Below, in pieces: positions 8,215-14,761 of a stretch of DNA of 15,336 bases. The translations under genes were made by a program, and so were the position numbers. The notes under the pieces are model-generated. The model was not told where the DNA came from and did no database searches. It saw only the letters and a list, made by a program, of their open reading frames with translations. How positions within the stretch are numbered: position 1 is the stretch's first letter; each line of letters begins with the position of its first letter. The DNA comes from DASYSL01 sp036003365 (GTDB lineage: Bacteria; Eisenbacteria; RBG-16-71-46; DASYSL01), in the NCBI GenBank assembly GCA_036003365.1, contig DASYSL010000201.1:1-15336 (forward strand). Direction: 5' to 3'.

Positions 8215-8856
8215 ATGAGCAAGCACCCTTCGATCGTCTCCAGCCTCGGCCTTCTTGCGGCCTTGGCACTCGCGAGCCCGGCGCTCGCGCAGTCCTCGGC
8301 TTCGGCAGACGCCAACGCGTCGTCCGCTCTCGCGAGCAAAGTCGAGCAGCGCGCCGCTCAGGTCTCGTCGAATCAGAAGGCTCAGACCGACGCCAAGCTC
8401 GCGGCTCAGGCCAAGAAGGTGGATGCGAGCGCGAGCGGCTCTGGTGCCGCGACGGTGGCCACGCGCTTGAGCAAGGAGTTCGGTGTGAGCGCCGACGCGC
8501 TGTCCGCCGAGCGCGCCCAGTTCGACATGGGCTGGGGCCAGATCATGATCGCGCACACGCTCGAGGCGAGCGCGAGCGGGACCACCGCCGACCAGCTGCT
8601 CACGCTGCGTCAGAGCGGCATGGGATGGGGCGAGATCGCGGCCGGTCTCGGACTCTCGCTCGGCAAGTCGGTGAGCGCGGTGAACGCCGAGAGCCAGGTG
8701 GCGCTCGGTCAGGCGAAGGCGGATGGTCAGGTCGCGCGCATCGCGGGCGCGGGGGCTGCGGCAAACGTGAACGCCGCGTCCGGGGCGCATCTGCCCGCCG
8801 CCGCATCGACCAGTGCTTCGGTGCACGCGGGCCTGGGGCTCGGCCTCGGCCGCTGA
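8215..8856 (+). CDS. Exported Ala/Ser-rich protein with two MGWG motifs
   Basis: A 213-residue secreted or periplasmic protein of unknown function. The signal peptide (1-25) ends SPALAQ. A low-complexity Ala/Ser/Lys/Gln segment (26-80) is followed by a more ordered core (about 82-155) containing two similar units: QFDMGWGQIMIAHTLEASA (MGWG at 105-108) and SGMGWGEIAAGLGLSLGKS (MGWG at 136-139). I have seen GWGxIA-type motifs in other uncharacterised exported proteins, but know of no function. The last 50 residues are again Ala/Ser/Gly-rich, ending GLGLGLGR. AAGGAGAG lies just before the ATG. A perfect 11-bp terminator follows 14 bases after the stop. No cysteines or membrane helices after the signal peptide are visible. 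Confidence 0.85.
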   Translation: MSKHPSIVSSLGLLAALALASPALAQSSASADANASSALASKVEQRAAQVSSNQKAQTDAKLAAQAKKVDASASGSGAATVATRLSKEFGVSADALSAERAQFDMGWGQIMIAHTLEASASGTTADQLLTLRQSGMGWGEIAAGLGLSLGKSVSAVNAESQVALGQAKADGQVARIAGAGAAANVNAASGAHLPAAASTSASVHAGLGLGLGR

Positions 8857-8870
8857 ATTCGCCGGACCGG

Positions 8871-8898
8871 TTCGGGGCGGCCTGGACGCCGCCCCGAA
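8871..8898 (+). terminator. Intrinsic terminator after the MGWG-motif gene
   Basis: TTCGGGGCGGC (8871-8881) pairs perfectly with GCCGCCCCGAA (8888-8898) around a six-base loop, CTGGAC. TTCTGT follows. The stem is strong but the T-tract is poor, as is common in GC-rich genomes. The inverted repeat is nearly symmetric, although the neighbouring gene on the right reads the same way. Confidence 0.8.
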
Positions 8899-8957
8899 TT
8901 CTGTCGCAGCCAGCCCGCGCTAGCTCGCGTCCCCGCAATCAGATCGCCTGGCTTTCC

Positions 8958-8987
8958 TTGACTCCGCGCGGGCTCCCTCCTTATTCT
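8958..8987 (+). promoter_or_regulatory. Sigma70-like promoter for the zinc-ribbon/cold-shock transcript
   Basis: TTGACT (8958-8963) and TATTCT (8982-8987) are separated by 18 bases, within an unusually AT-rich patch for this window (TTATTCTTAT). Transcription would start near 8994. The match is 5/6 at -35 and 4/6 at -10. It lies between a terminator and a leader with attenuator features, which supports it. Confidence 0.55.
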
Positions 8988-9110
8988 TATCTACGTCCTT
9001 CCGACTGAGGACACATCGTTTTCACCGTTCCGGGTATGGGTTCTATGGCTTGCGTGTCTCGAAGGCCAAAACCGTCGACGTCCGTTCTCCAGGAGTCCCA
9101 TGCCGTCGAA

Positions 9111-9142
9111 CGCCCCGACCCTCGCGGGTCAGGGCGTTTTTT
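9111..9142 (+). terminator. Intrinsic terminator inside the 5' leader (attenuator candidate)
   Basis: CGCCC and GACCC (9111-9115, 9117-9121) pair with GGGTC and GGGCG (9126-9130, 9132-9136) across one C/A mismatch and a TCGC loop, directly followed by six Ts (9137-9142). This is the most canonical terminator in the window, yet it lies 75 bases upstream of a start codon and downstream of a promoter. It therefore either ends a short RNA or controls read-through into the cold-shock gene. Confidence 0.8.
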
Positions 9143-9153
9143 GCTTCGAACCG

Positions 9154-9207
9154 TGCAGGCCTACGCCTGAGGGGGGAGTAGCCAACCGCGCGTTCGCTAC
9201 ACCTGCA
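9154..9207 (+). promoter_or_regulatory. Folded leader element just upstream of the zinc-ribbon/cold-shock start
   Basis: TGCAGG (9154-9159) can pair with CCTGCA (9202-9207), enclosing AGGC/GCCT and a hairpin GTAGC-C-AAC / GTT-C-GCTAC (9178-9200). The element encloses the only purine-rich stretch (AGGGGGGAG, around 9170-9178), while no Shine-Dalgarno lies directly before ATG 9217. A translation-control role such as a temperature-responsive fold is inference from pairing done by eye. Confidence 0.45.
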
Positions 9208-9216
9208 GACCACCCC

Positions 9217-9831
9217 ATGATCTTTGTCGACAAGTCGATCCGATGTGTGACCTGCGGTCAGGATTTCACCTTCACCGCGGGAGAGCAGGAGTTCTACAAG
9301 AACCGGGGCTTGGAGCACGAGCCGACCCGCTGCAAGAACTGCCGCGAGGCCCGCAAGGCCAACCGTGGCGACGGGCTCGGATCGTCCTCGGGCTACGGCG
9401 GCCATGATCGCGGTGACCGCGGCGGCGACCGCGGCGATCGCGAGATGCACGTGGTGACCTGTTCGGATTGCGGCGCGGAGACTCGCGTTCCGTTCCTGCC
9501 GTCCTCGGGGCGCCCCGTGTACTGCCGGGATTGCTACCGGTCCCACAAGCCGGAGGGGATGAGCGCGGCCGGCAACACGGCCCGCGTGTCGGTGCGCTCC
9601 GAATCGCGCGACCCGATGTCGTCCGAGGGGCGGCAGCAGGGCAGCGTGAAGTGGTTCAACGAGTCCAAGGGCTACGGCTTCATCGAGTCCGCGGTGGGGG
9701 AGGACGTGTTCGTCCACTACTCCGCCATCCGGGGCGATGGTTTCCGCACCCTGGCCAACGGAGAACGCGTCGAGTTCGATCTGGTGAGCGGCGAGCGCGG
9801 CAAGCAGGCCGCGAACGTCACTCGCGTCTGA
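9217..9831 (+). CDS. Double zinc-ribbon protein fused to a cold-shock domain
   Basis: A cytoplasmic nucleic-acid-binding protein of 204 residues. Residues 1-45 match the zf-trcl type ribbon (C10-x2-C13 and C39-x2-C42, with FTFTAGEQEFY between). A charged, RGD/RGG-like linker (HDRGDRGGDRGD, 63-74) leads to a second ribbon, C82-x2-C85 and C103-x2-C106 (GRPVYCRDCY). After a short linker comes a complete cold-shock domain (about 139-204) with GSVKWFN, RNP1-like KGYGFI (151-156) and RNP2-like VFVHY (164-168). Cold-shock domains bind single-stranded RNA/DNA; here the zinc ribbons may add specificity or partners. ATG 9217 was chosen because zf-trcl proteins begin with this Met-x-x-x-DKS-type sequence. 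However, an upstream in-frame ATG at 9100 has a far better ribosome site (AGGAG, four-base spacer) and would add 39 residues across the attenuator. The gene is followed by a terminator, so it is probably monocistronic. Confidence 0.9.
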   Translation: MIFVDKSIRCVTCGQDFTFTAGEQEFYKNRGLEHEPTRCKNCREARKANRGDGLGSSSGYGGHDRGDRGGDRGDREMHVVTCSDCGAETRVPFLPSSGRPVYCRDCYRSHKPEGMSAAGNTARVSVRSESRDPMSSEGRQQGSVKWFNESKGYGFIESAVGEDVFVHYSAIRGDGFRTLANGERVEFDLVSGERGKQAANVTRV

Positions 9832-9873
9832 CGGGGTCCGGCTCCGCGTTCACGGCCGCTCCGCATCTTCCCG

Positions 9874-9904
9874 CGAGCCCCCGGGGTTGCGCCCCGGGGG
9901 CTCG
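9874..9904 (+). terminator. Intrinsic terminator after the zinc-ribbon/cold-shock gene
   Basis: CGAGCCCCCGGGG (9874-9886) pairs perfectly with CCCCGGGGGCTCG (9892-9904) around a five-base loop, followed by TTCTTT. It lies 43 bases after the stop codon. Confidence 0.85.
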
Positions 9905-9971
9905 TTCTTTCAAGCTGCCCCCGGTCCGGCTCCTCGGCCCTCAGTTCCCCCATCATCGGAGATCCCATCCC

Positions 9972-11651
9972 ATGTCAAAGGACGCGCTCCTCGCCCTGGC
10001 CGACGAATACGTCGACACGTCCCTGCGCCTCGATCCCGTGCTGGCCACGCTGGTCGGCGTGCACGACCACGACGGCGAGCTGGGCGACCCCAGCCTGGGT
10101 GCGGCGCGGCGCCGCATCGAGTGGCTGCGCGGCCTCGAGGCGCGACTCGACGGCGAGATCGACGAATCGGCGCTGACGCCGGCCGAGCGCATCGACGCCC
10201 GTTTCCTGCGCTCGTGCGTGCGCGGCGGGCTGCTCGTCTGGGAGGGCCAGAAGGAAGCCGAGCGCGCCGCCCAGTACTATCCCGACACCTGCCTGATCGG
10301 GCTCTATCTGCTTCTGTCGCGGGAATTCGCACCGCTGGCCGAGCGCAAGGAGCCGATGATCGAGCGCCTCGGTCGCGTGCGCGCCTATCTGCAGGGCGCG
10401 CAGCGCACGCTGACGGCCGCGCCCAAGCTCTTTGCGGAGATCGCCGACGAGTCGGCCGAGGCCGGCGTCGGTTTCGTCGAGGAATTGCGCGGCCTGCTCG
10501 CGGCCGAGTTCCCGGAAGAGAAGTCACGCATCGATGCCGCGTGCGACGACGCGCGCGCGGGCTTCGAAGAGTACCGCGCCTGGCTCGCGCAGTCGGTGAT
10601 CCCGCAAGCCACCGCCGGCTTCGCCGTGGGACGCGAGACCTTCGACGCGCGCCTCGCCGAGGAGCATCTCCTTCCCTACGACGCGGTCACCCTGGAAGAG
10701 CTGGGCTGGCAGCTCCTGCGCGACACCCAGGCCGAGATGGAGCGCGTGGCCCAAAAGATCGCGCCCGGCAAGTCGTACGCCGAGGTCATCGAGGGGGCCA
10801 AGGATCGCACGCTCGCCGCCGACGGCCTGCTCGAGGCCTACCGCACCGAGACCGCGCGCGTGCGCAGCTTCGTCGTCGAGAAGCGTCTGGCTCCGATCCC
10901 CGACGGCGAAGAGCTGCTGGTCGTGGACACGCCGGCCTTCGATCGCTCGCGCACGCCCTACGCCGCCTACATGTATCCCGGCCCGTTCGACAGCGTGCAG
11001 CGCGGCCAGTTCTTCGTCACCCCGGTGGACCGCACCAAGCCCGAAGCCGAGCAGCAAGAGCAGCTGCGCGGCCACAACGTCTACGGCGTGGCGCTCACCG
11101 CACTCCACGAAGCCTACCCCGGGCACCATCTGCAGCTCTGCTGGGCGAACCGCACGCGCTCTCGCCTGCGCAAGATGGCCGACTCGTCGGTGCTCGCCGA
11201 GGGCTGGGCGCTCTACTGCGAGCAGCTGTTCTTCGAGCAGGGCTACTACAGCGATCCGCTCGTCCGTCTCTTCCAACTCAAGGATCAGGCGTGGCGCGCG
11301 GCCCGCGTGGTCATCGACTGCCGCCTGCACACCGGCGCCATGTCGTTCGACGAGGCCGTCGACTTCCTGGTGAAGGAGACGCTGCTCGAGCGCACCAACG
11401 CCATCGCCGAGGTGAAGCGCTACACCACCTCGCCCACGCAGCCCATGTCGTACCTGACGGGGAAGAAAGTGATCCTGGACTTGCGCGAGGAGATGAAGGG
11501 GCGCCTGGGGTCGCGCTTCGACCTGCACGACTTCCACGCCGCCGTCCTGCAAGCCGGCACCCTGCCGGTGACGCTGGTGGCGGATGAGGTGCGCGAGCGC
11601 TTCGGCGTGCCCGCGGCGGAGACGGCGGCTACGCGGCCCGCTGCCAGATGA
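9972..11651 (+). CDS. DUF885 family protein, predicted zinc metallopeptidase
   Basis: A 559-residue protein of the DUF885 family, which spans the whole length. The diagnostic motifs are HEAYPGHHLQ (His379-Glu380 to Gln388) and EGWALYCE (Glu410 onward), resembling the metal-binding helix and downstream glutamate of gluzincin-type peptidases; enzymatic activity is predicted, and the substrate is unknown. Conserved late motifs include QPMSYLTGKK, and the C-terminal region has FDLHDFHAAVLQAGTLPV. Many family members carry a lipoprotein or signal peptide, but this one starts MSKDALLALADEYV, so it appears cytoplasmic. The ATG at 9972 follows GGAG by ten bases and is the first residue of the alignable domain. 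It stands alone behind a terminator, and its last 23 bases overlap the end of the convergent UbiA-like gene. Confidence 0.92.
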   Translation: MSKDALLALADEYVDTSLRLDPVLATLVGVHDHDGELGDPSLGAARRRIEWLRGLEARLDGEIDESALTPAERIDARFLRSCVRGGLLVWEGQKEAERAAQYYPDTCLIGLYLLLSREFAPLAERKEPMIERLGRVRAYLQGAQRTLTAAPKLFAEIADESAEAGVGFVEELRGLLAAEFPEEKSRIDAACDDARAGFEEYRAWLAQSVIPQATAGFAVGRETFDARLAEEHLLPYDAVTLEELGWQLLRDTQAEMERVAQKIAPGKSYAEVIEGAKDRTLAADGLLEAYRTETARVRSFVVEKRLAPIPDGEELLVVDTPAFDRSRTPYAAYMYPGPFDSVQRGQFFVTPVDRTKPEAEQQEQLRGHNVYGVALTALHEAYPGHHLQLCWANRTRSRLRKMADSSVLAEGWALYCEQLFFEQGYYSDPLVRLFQLKDQAWRAARVVIDCRLHTGAMSFDEAVDFLVKETLLERTNAIAEVKRYTTSPTQPMSYLTGKKVILDLREEMKGRLGSRFDLHDFHAAVLQAGTLPVTLVADEVRERFGVPAAETAATRPAAR

Positions 11652-12576
11652 TCTGGCTCAAGACGAGGCTCAGCACGTAGAGAATGCCGAAGCGGACGTA
11701 GAGCCGGCCGGCGCGTTCGGGCAGCTCTTCCAGCTCGGGCGAGCCTTCCTCCGGATGCGCGCGCACGAGGTGCGCCACGATCCACGCCGAGGGCAGGGTG
11801 AGCCAGGGCGCGAGATTCGCCCACGCGATCACGCCGCGCACGGCGAGCAGGAGCAGCCACAGATAGGGCGCGACCAGGAGCACGAACAGCACGTAATCGG
11901 CGAGGGGGCGGCGCAGGGCGCCGGCCAGGGTGGTGGCGCCGGCGCGTCCGTCGTCCACCACGTCGCGGATCTCGCGCGCCAGGACGGCGGCGGCGGCAAG
12001 CAAGCCCAGGGGCAGGGCGAGGCGCGCGGCCAGCGGCTGCCAGCGACCCGTGGCGGCGAGAAAGCCGGCGGCGGCGGGCAAGGGGCCGAGCAGGAAGAAC
12101 GCGAGCGGAGCGCCGAGCAGACGGTCGCGCAGTGCTGGGCCCTGCGAGTAGACGACGGCGCCCAGGATGCCGACCACGCCCATCCAGAAGAGCGGCCAGC
12201 CGCGCTCGATCACGCCGAGAAATCCCAGGAAGGCGCCGATCCCGAAGCACGCCACGCCGGCGAGAGCGAGTCCGCCGGGCGCCGCGCTGGTGCGCGCGCG
12301 CGACATCTGCCAGGCGTTGGCGCGGGCGCGGCGGCGGTCGGCGATCTCGGCGAAGAGAAGCCCGCCCGCGTGCACGAAGAGCGTCGCCAGGGCGACCGCG
12401 GCCCACACCGGCCAGCGCTCCGGCCCGGGCTCGCCGATGGCCAACGCCCCGCCCAAAGCCACGGGCAAGAACGAGCTCAGCAAGCGGCTCGGGCGCACGG
12501 CGGCAAGCAGGCCGCCCGGCCCGCCCTGCACACGCTTGGATTCGGAGGAAGAAGCGACGGCCGCCGGACTCCTCAA
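11629..12576 (-). CDS. UbiA superfamily prenyltransferase-like membrane protein (MenA-like)
   Basis: A 315-residue integral membrane protein with about eight or nine hydrophobic helices. The start region (VRPSRLLSSFLPVALGGALA) and the second metal-binding motif, REIRDVVDDGRAGATTLA (Asp205, Asp209), match the MenA-like part of the UbiA superfamily, which attaches prenyl chains to aromatic acceptors such as quinone precursors. The first motif, normally NDxxDxxxD, reads FAEIADRRRARA here: only Asp80 is clearly kept and Glu77 replaces the first Asp. Activity or acceptor may therefore differ. The start is a TTG at 12576 that overlaps the stop of the cdaA gene in the four bases TTGA, so the two are translationally coupled and co-transcribed. 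GTG 12528 is an alternative start with no ribosome site. The end overlaps the convergent DUF885 gene by 23 bases. Confidence 0.8.
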   Translation of the reverse strand: MRSPAAVASSSESKRVQGGPGGLLAAVRPSRLLSSFLPVALGGALAIGEPGPERWPVWAAVALATLFVHAGGLLFAEIADRRRARANAWQMSRARTSAAPGGLALAGVACFGIGAFLGFLGVIERGWPLFWMGVVGILGAVVYSQGPALRDRLLGAPLAFFLLGPLPAAAGFLAATGRWQPLAARLALPLGLLAAAAVLAREIRDVVDDGRAGATTLAGALRRPLADYVLFVLLVAPYLWLLLLAVRGVIAWANLAPWLTLPSAWIVAHLVRAHPEEGSPELEELPERAGRLYVRFGILYVLSLVLSQIIWQRAA

Positions 12577-13403
12577 GCGGAGTCCCCGGAACCCGCGGCG
12601 GCGATGGGCGTGGGCGCGGGGGGCGCTTCGGGCTTGTCGGGCTCCTCGTCGCGAATGCGCAGCACGCGCACGAGCTCGGAGCGCAGCTCGCCCTCGTCGA
12701 GGCGCTCGCGCAGCACGCCGCGGTAGGCGATCGAGATGGCGCGCGAGTGCTCGGACACCACGACCGAGACGGCGTCGGTCTCCTCGGTGATGCCCACAGC
12801 GGCGCGGTGCCGCGTGCCCAGGACGGGCGAGAGCCGAGAGTTCTGCGACAGGGGCAGGATGCAGCCCGCGGCCACCACCTGGTCGCCGCGCACCACCAGA
12901 GCGCCGTCATGGAGCGGCGAGCCGGGGCTGAAGAGGGTGACCATGAGCTCGGCCGTGGCCTTGGCGTCGAGGCGGGTGCCGGTCTCGACGAAGTTGCGCA
13001 GCCCCTGGTTGCGCTCGATCACGATCAGGCCGCCGTTGCGCCGCTCGGCCAGCTCCTCGGCCGCCCGCACCACCTCGCCGATGGTCCCGTACTCGTTCAC
13101 CCGCAGGAAGCGGAAGTAGCGCGTGCGGCCGAACTCCGAGAGAACGTGCCGCAGCTCGGGTTGGAACAGGATGACGAAAGTGATGAGCCAGACGGTACGA
13201 AGCGACGTGGCGATGTAGTCGACCGTCACCAGGTGGAACCAGCGCGCGAAGAACGACACCACCACGATGACCACGAGGCCGACGAACATCTGGGCTGCGC
13301 GGGTGCCGCGCACCAGGACCAGGAGCCGATAGAAGAGGACCGCCACCAGCAAGACGTCGACGACGTCGAGGATCCAGAGGCGATGGACGGGCGAGAAGGG
13401 CAC
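12573..13403 (-). CDS. cdaA: Diadenylate cyclase CdaA/DacA (c-di-AMP synthase)
   Basis: Makes cyclic di-AMP from two ATP; membrane-anchored, with its catalytic domain in the cytoplasm. The 276-residue product has three N-terminal hydrophobic helices (about 9-30, 38-55, 67-82), then the DAC domain with both hallmark motifs: DGA (SPLHDGALVV, Asp166) and RHR (GTRHRAAVGI, Arg198-His199-Arg200), plus the TEETDA segment. A Pro/Ala-rich acidic tail of about 24 residues follows. I chose GTG 13403 because GTGGAGG lies four bases upstream and the product then opens MPFSPVHRLWILDVVDVLLV, the usual family N-terminus. ATG 13475 would add 24 odd residues with no good ribosome site and falls in a possible -10 box. 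Downstream is the overlapping UbiA-like gene. The usual CdaR/YbbR and glmM partners are absent in this window. Confidence 0.95.
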   Translation of the reverse strand: MPFSPVHRLWILDVVDVLLVAVLFYRLLVLVRGTRAAQMFVGLVVIVVVSFFARWFHLVTVDYIATSLRTVWLITFVILFQPELRHVLSEFGRTRYFRFLRVNEYGTIGEVVRAAEELAERRNGGLIVIERNQGLRNFVETGTRLDAKATAELMVTLFSPGSPLHDGALVVRGDQVVAAGCILPLSQNSRLSPVLGTRHRAAVGITEETDAVSVVVSEHSRAISIAYRGVLRERLDEGELRSELVRVLRIRDEEPDKPEAPPAPTPIAAAGSGDSA

Positions 13404-13473
13404 CGGGCCTCCACAGGCCGCTCCGCACGGCGCGTGGATCGAGTTTGGCGGGGGTCTTTCCCGAAACAGGCAC

Positions 13474-13503
13474 ATCGTAGCACCGCCCCACGGCGAATCC
13501 CAA
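13474..13503 (-). promoter_or_regulatory. Possible sigma70-type promoter of cdaA
   Basis: Read on the minus strand, TTGGGA (13503-13498) and TACGAT (13479-13474) are 18 bases apart, giving a leader of about 60 bases before GTG 13403. Each box matches consensus at only four of six positions, so this is a candidate only. It fits the short divergent gap (13404-13590) that must also promote the rightward CxxCH barrel gene. Confidence 0.35.
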
Positions 13504-13590
13504 GCGAAAGCACCGTCTGGACAGAGTGCGGAGGCGAGACGTAGCCTCTGCGCCGGCCCGTGCGGTGCACCTCCATCAAGGAAGGCGACG

Positions 13591-14748
13591 ATGAGGATGA
13601 TGCGTGCGGTGTCGGGGATGGCTCTGGCGTTGGCGGCGTTCGCGCTCACTCCCCGAATGGCCCACGCGGTGCCCGCCTATGCGGCGCGCACCGGATTCAC
13701 TTGTGGATCCTGTCACTTCGATCCCGACGGCGGCGGTGCGCGCAAGGAGCTGGGCTTCCTGTTCGCGCGCCAGCGCCACAGCACGCTGCCCGACACCTCG
13801 CAGACATGGTCCGGTCTGAACGAGCTGTCCAACCGGCTCGGCGACTGGCTCTACTTCGGCACCAACACTCGCATGTACTACCTCTACGACCACGCGGGGC
13901 CGTACGGGACGATCCCGGCCAGCAACATTTCGACCTTCTTCCAGATGCAGAGCGCCGTTTACCTGACGGCTCGCCCGCACGACCACCTGCTCCTGGCCTG
14001 GTCCTTGGACTTCAACGAGCTGACGGGCTCCAAGACGCGCGATGCCTACGGCATGATCGACGGCCTGCCGCACGGCCTCTACATCCGCGCCGGCCAGTTC
14101 CGCAATCCGTTCGGCTTGCGCCTCGACGACCACACGGCGGGCACGCGCTACGGGTTCCTGAGCCCGCCCTTCGATGCCGGAGGGGCTCTGCCGTTCGACC
14201 CGCGTCAGCCCGAGGCCGGCGTCGAGGTCGGCGCCGGCGGCCAGCCGCAGCAGCTCTTCGGAGCGCTCGCCGTGCAGAACGGGGCGGGAGCGTTCGCCAA
14301 CGACGTGCACACCGAGACCGTGAAGCTCGGCATCAACCACCGGCCGATCACGGCCGCGATCTCGGGATACGACCAGTACGCCTCGTCGTCGCACGAGCGC
14401 TTCACGCGCTGGGGCGCCTACGCACTGTGGGGTTACGGCCAGAAGGTCTCGCTCACGGCCGAAGCGGTGGGCGGCGAGAACAAGGCCCCGAGCGGGGCCA
14501 AGACGCGCGTCGCCGGTCTCTACCTCGAGGGCGGCTACACGTACTCGCGCTCGCTCGCCTTCAACGGGCGCTATGACTTCCTGGACGAGAACCGCGACGC
14601 CGACGGACTCGCCGCCGAGCGCTACATGGGCGAAGTGGTGTGGACCATGGTGCCGTTCGCCGACCTGCGCGTTTCTTACCGGCACATCACGCCGGAGATG
14701 GCGGGCGACGAGGACCAGGGACTCGCCATGTTCCACTTCTACTATTAG
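13591..14748 (+). CDS. Outer-membrane beta-barrel protein with N-terminal CxxCH c-type haem motif
   Basis: A 385-residue exported protein. The signal peptide (about 1-26, ending RMAHA) is followed at once by YAARTGFTCGSCHFDPDGGG, holding one c-type haem site (Cys38, Cys41, His42). The CxSCHxDPxGGG context recurs, as I recall, in uncharacterised barrel-type outer-membrane proteins. The remainder is aromatic- and Gly-rich with alternating strands (YFGTNTRMYYLYDH, GLYIRAGQFRNPFGLRLDD, GAYALWGYGQKVSLTAEAVGG) and ends in the terminal aromatic FHFYY typical of barrel insertion signals. A mono-haem porin-like protein could pass electrons or sense redox state at the outer membrane; this is inference. 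The ATG follows AAGGAAGG. A small gene begins 13 bases after the stop, so the two form an operon. No second CxxCH is present. Confidence 0.85.
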   Translation: MRMMRAVSGMALALAAFALTPRMAHAVPAYAARTGFTCGSCHFDPDGGGARKELGFLFARQRHSTLPDTSQTWSGLNELSNRLGDWLYFGTNTRMYYLYDHAGPYGTIPASNISTFFQMQSAVYLTARPHDHLLLAWSLDFNELTGSKTRDAYGMIDGLPHGLYIRAGQFRNPFGLRLDDHTAGTRYGFLSPPFDAGGALPFDPRQPEAGVEVGAGGQPQQLFGALAVQNGAGAFANDVHTETVKLGINHRPITAAISGYDQYASSSHERFTRWGAYALWGYGQKVSLTAEAVGGENKAPSGAKTRVAGLYLEGGYTYSRSLAFNGRYDFLDENRDADGLAAERYMGEVVWTMVPFADLRVSYRHITPEMAGDEDQGLAMFHFYY

Positions 14749-14761
14749 AGAGGAAGCCCGA

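Larger units (their letters stand above)
8857..9216. other. Intergenic region: terminator, promoter and structured leader
   Basis: These 360 bases hold, in order, the terminator of the MGWG-motif gene (8871-8898), a sigma70-like promoter (8958-8987), a leader of about 220 nt with an AGGAG-ATG pair at 9091-9102, an intrinsic terminator/attenuator (9111-9142), and a second folded element (9154-9207) ending nine bases before the ATG of the zinc-ribbon/cold-shock gene. A separate small RNA of about 150 nt ending at 9142 is possible. Confidence 0.7.

Noticed and set aside
8990..9142. tRNA or known housekeeping small RNA ending at the 9111-9142 terminator
   Set aside because: No TTCGANTC arm, no cloverleaf pairing and no SRP or 6S signature could be seen; an unknown small RNA or leader remains possible and is reported as such.
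9045..9170. Short leader peptide frame beginning at ATG 9045
   Set aside because: No clear ribosome site and no run of regulatory codons; composition is not protein-like.
13404..13649. Longer N-terminal starts for CdaA (ATG 13475 and further upstream)
   Set aside because: They add residues that do not fit the family, lack a ribosome site and overlap the divergent promoter and coding region; GTG 13403 has GTGGAGG at good spacing.
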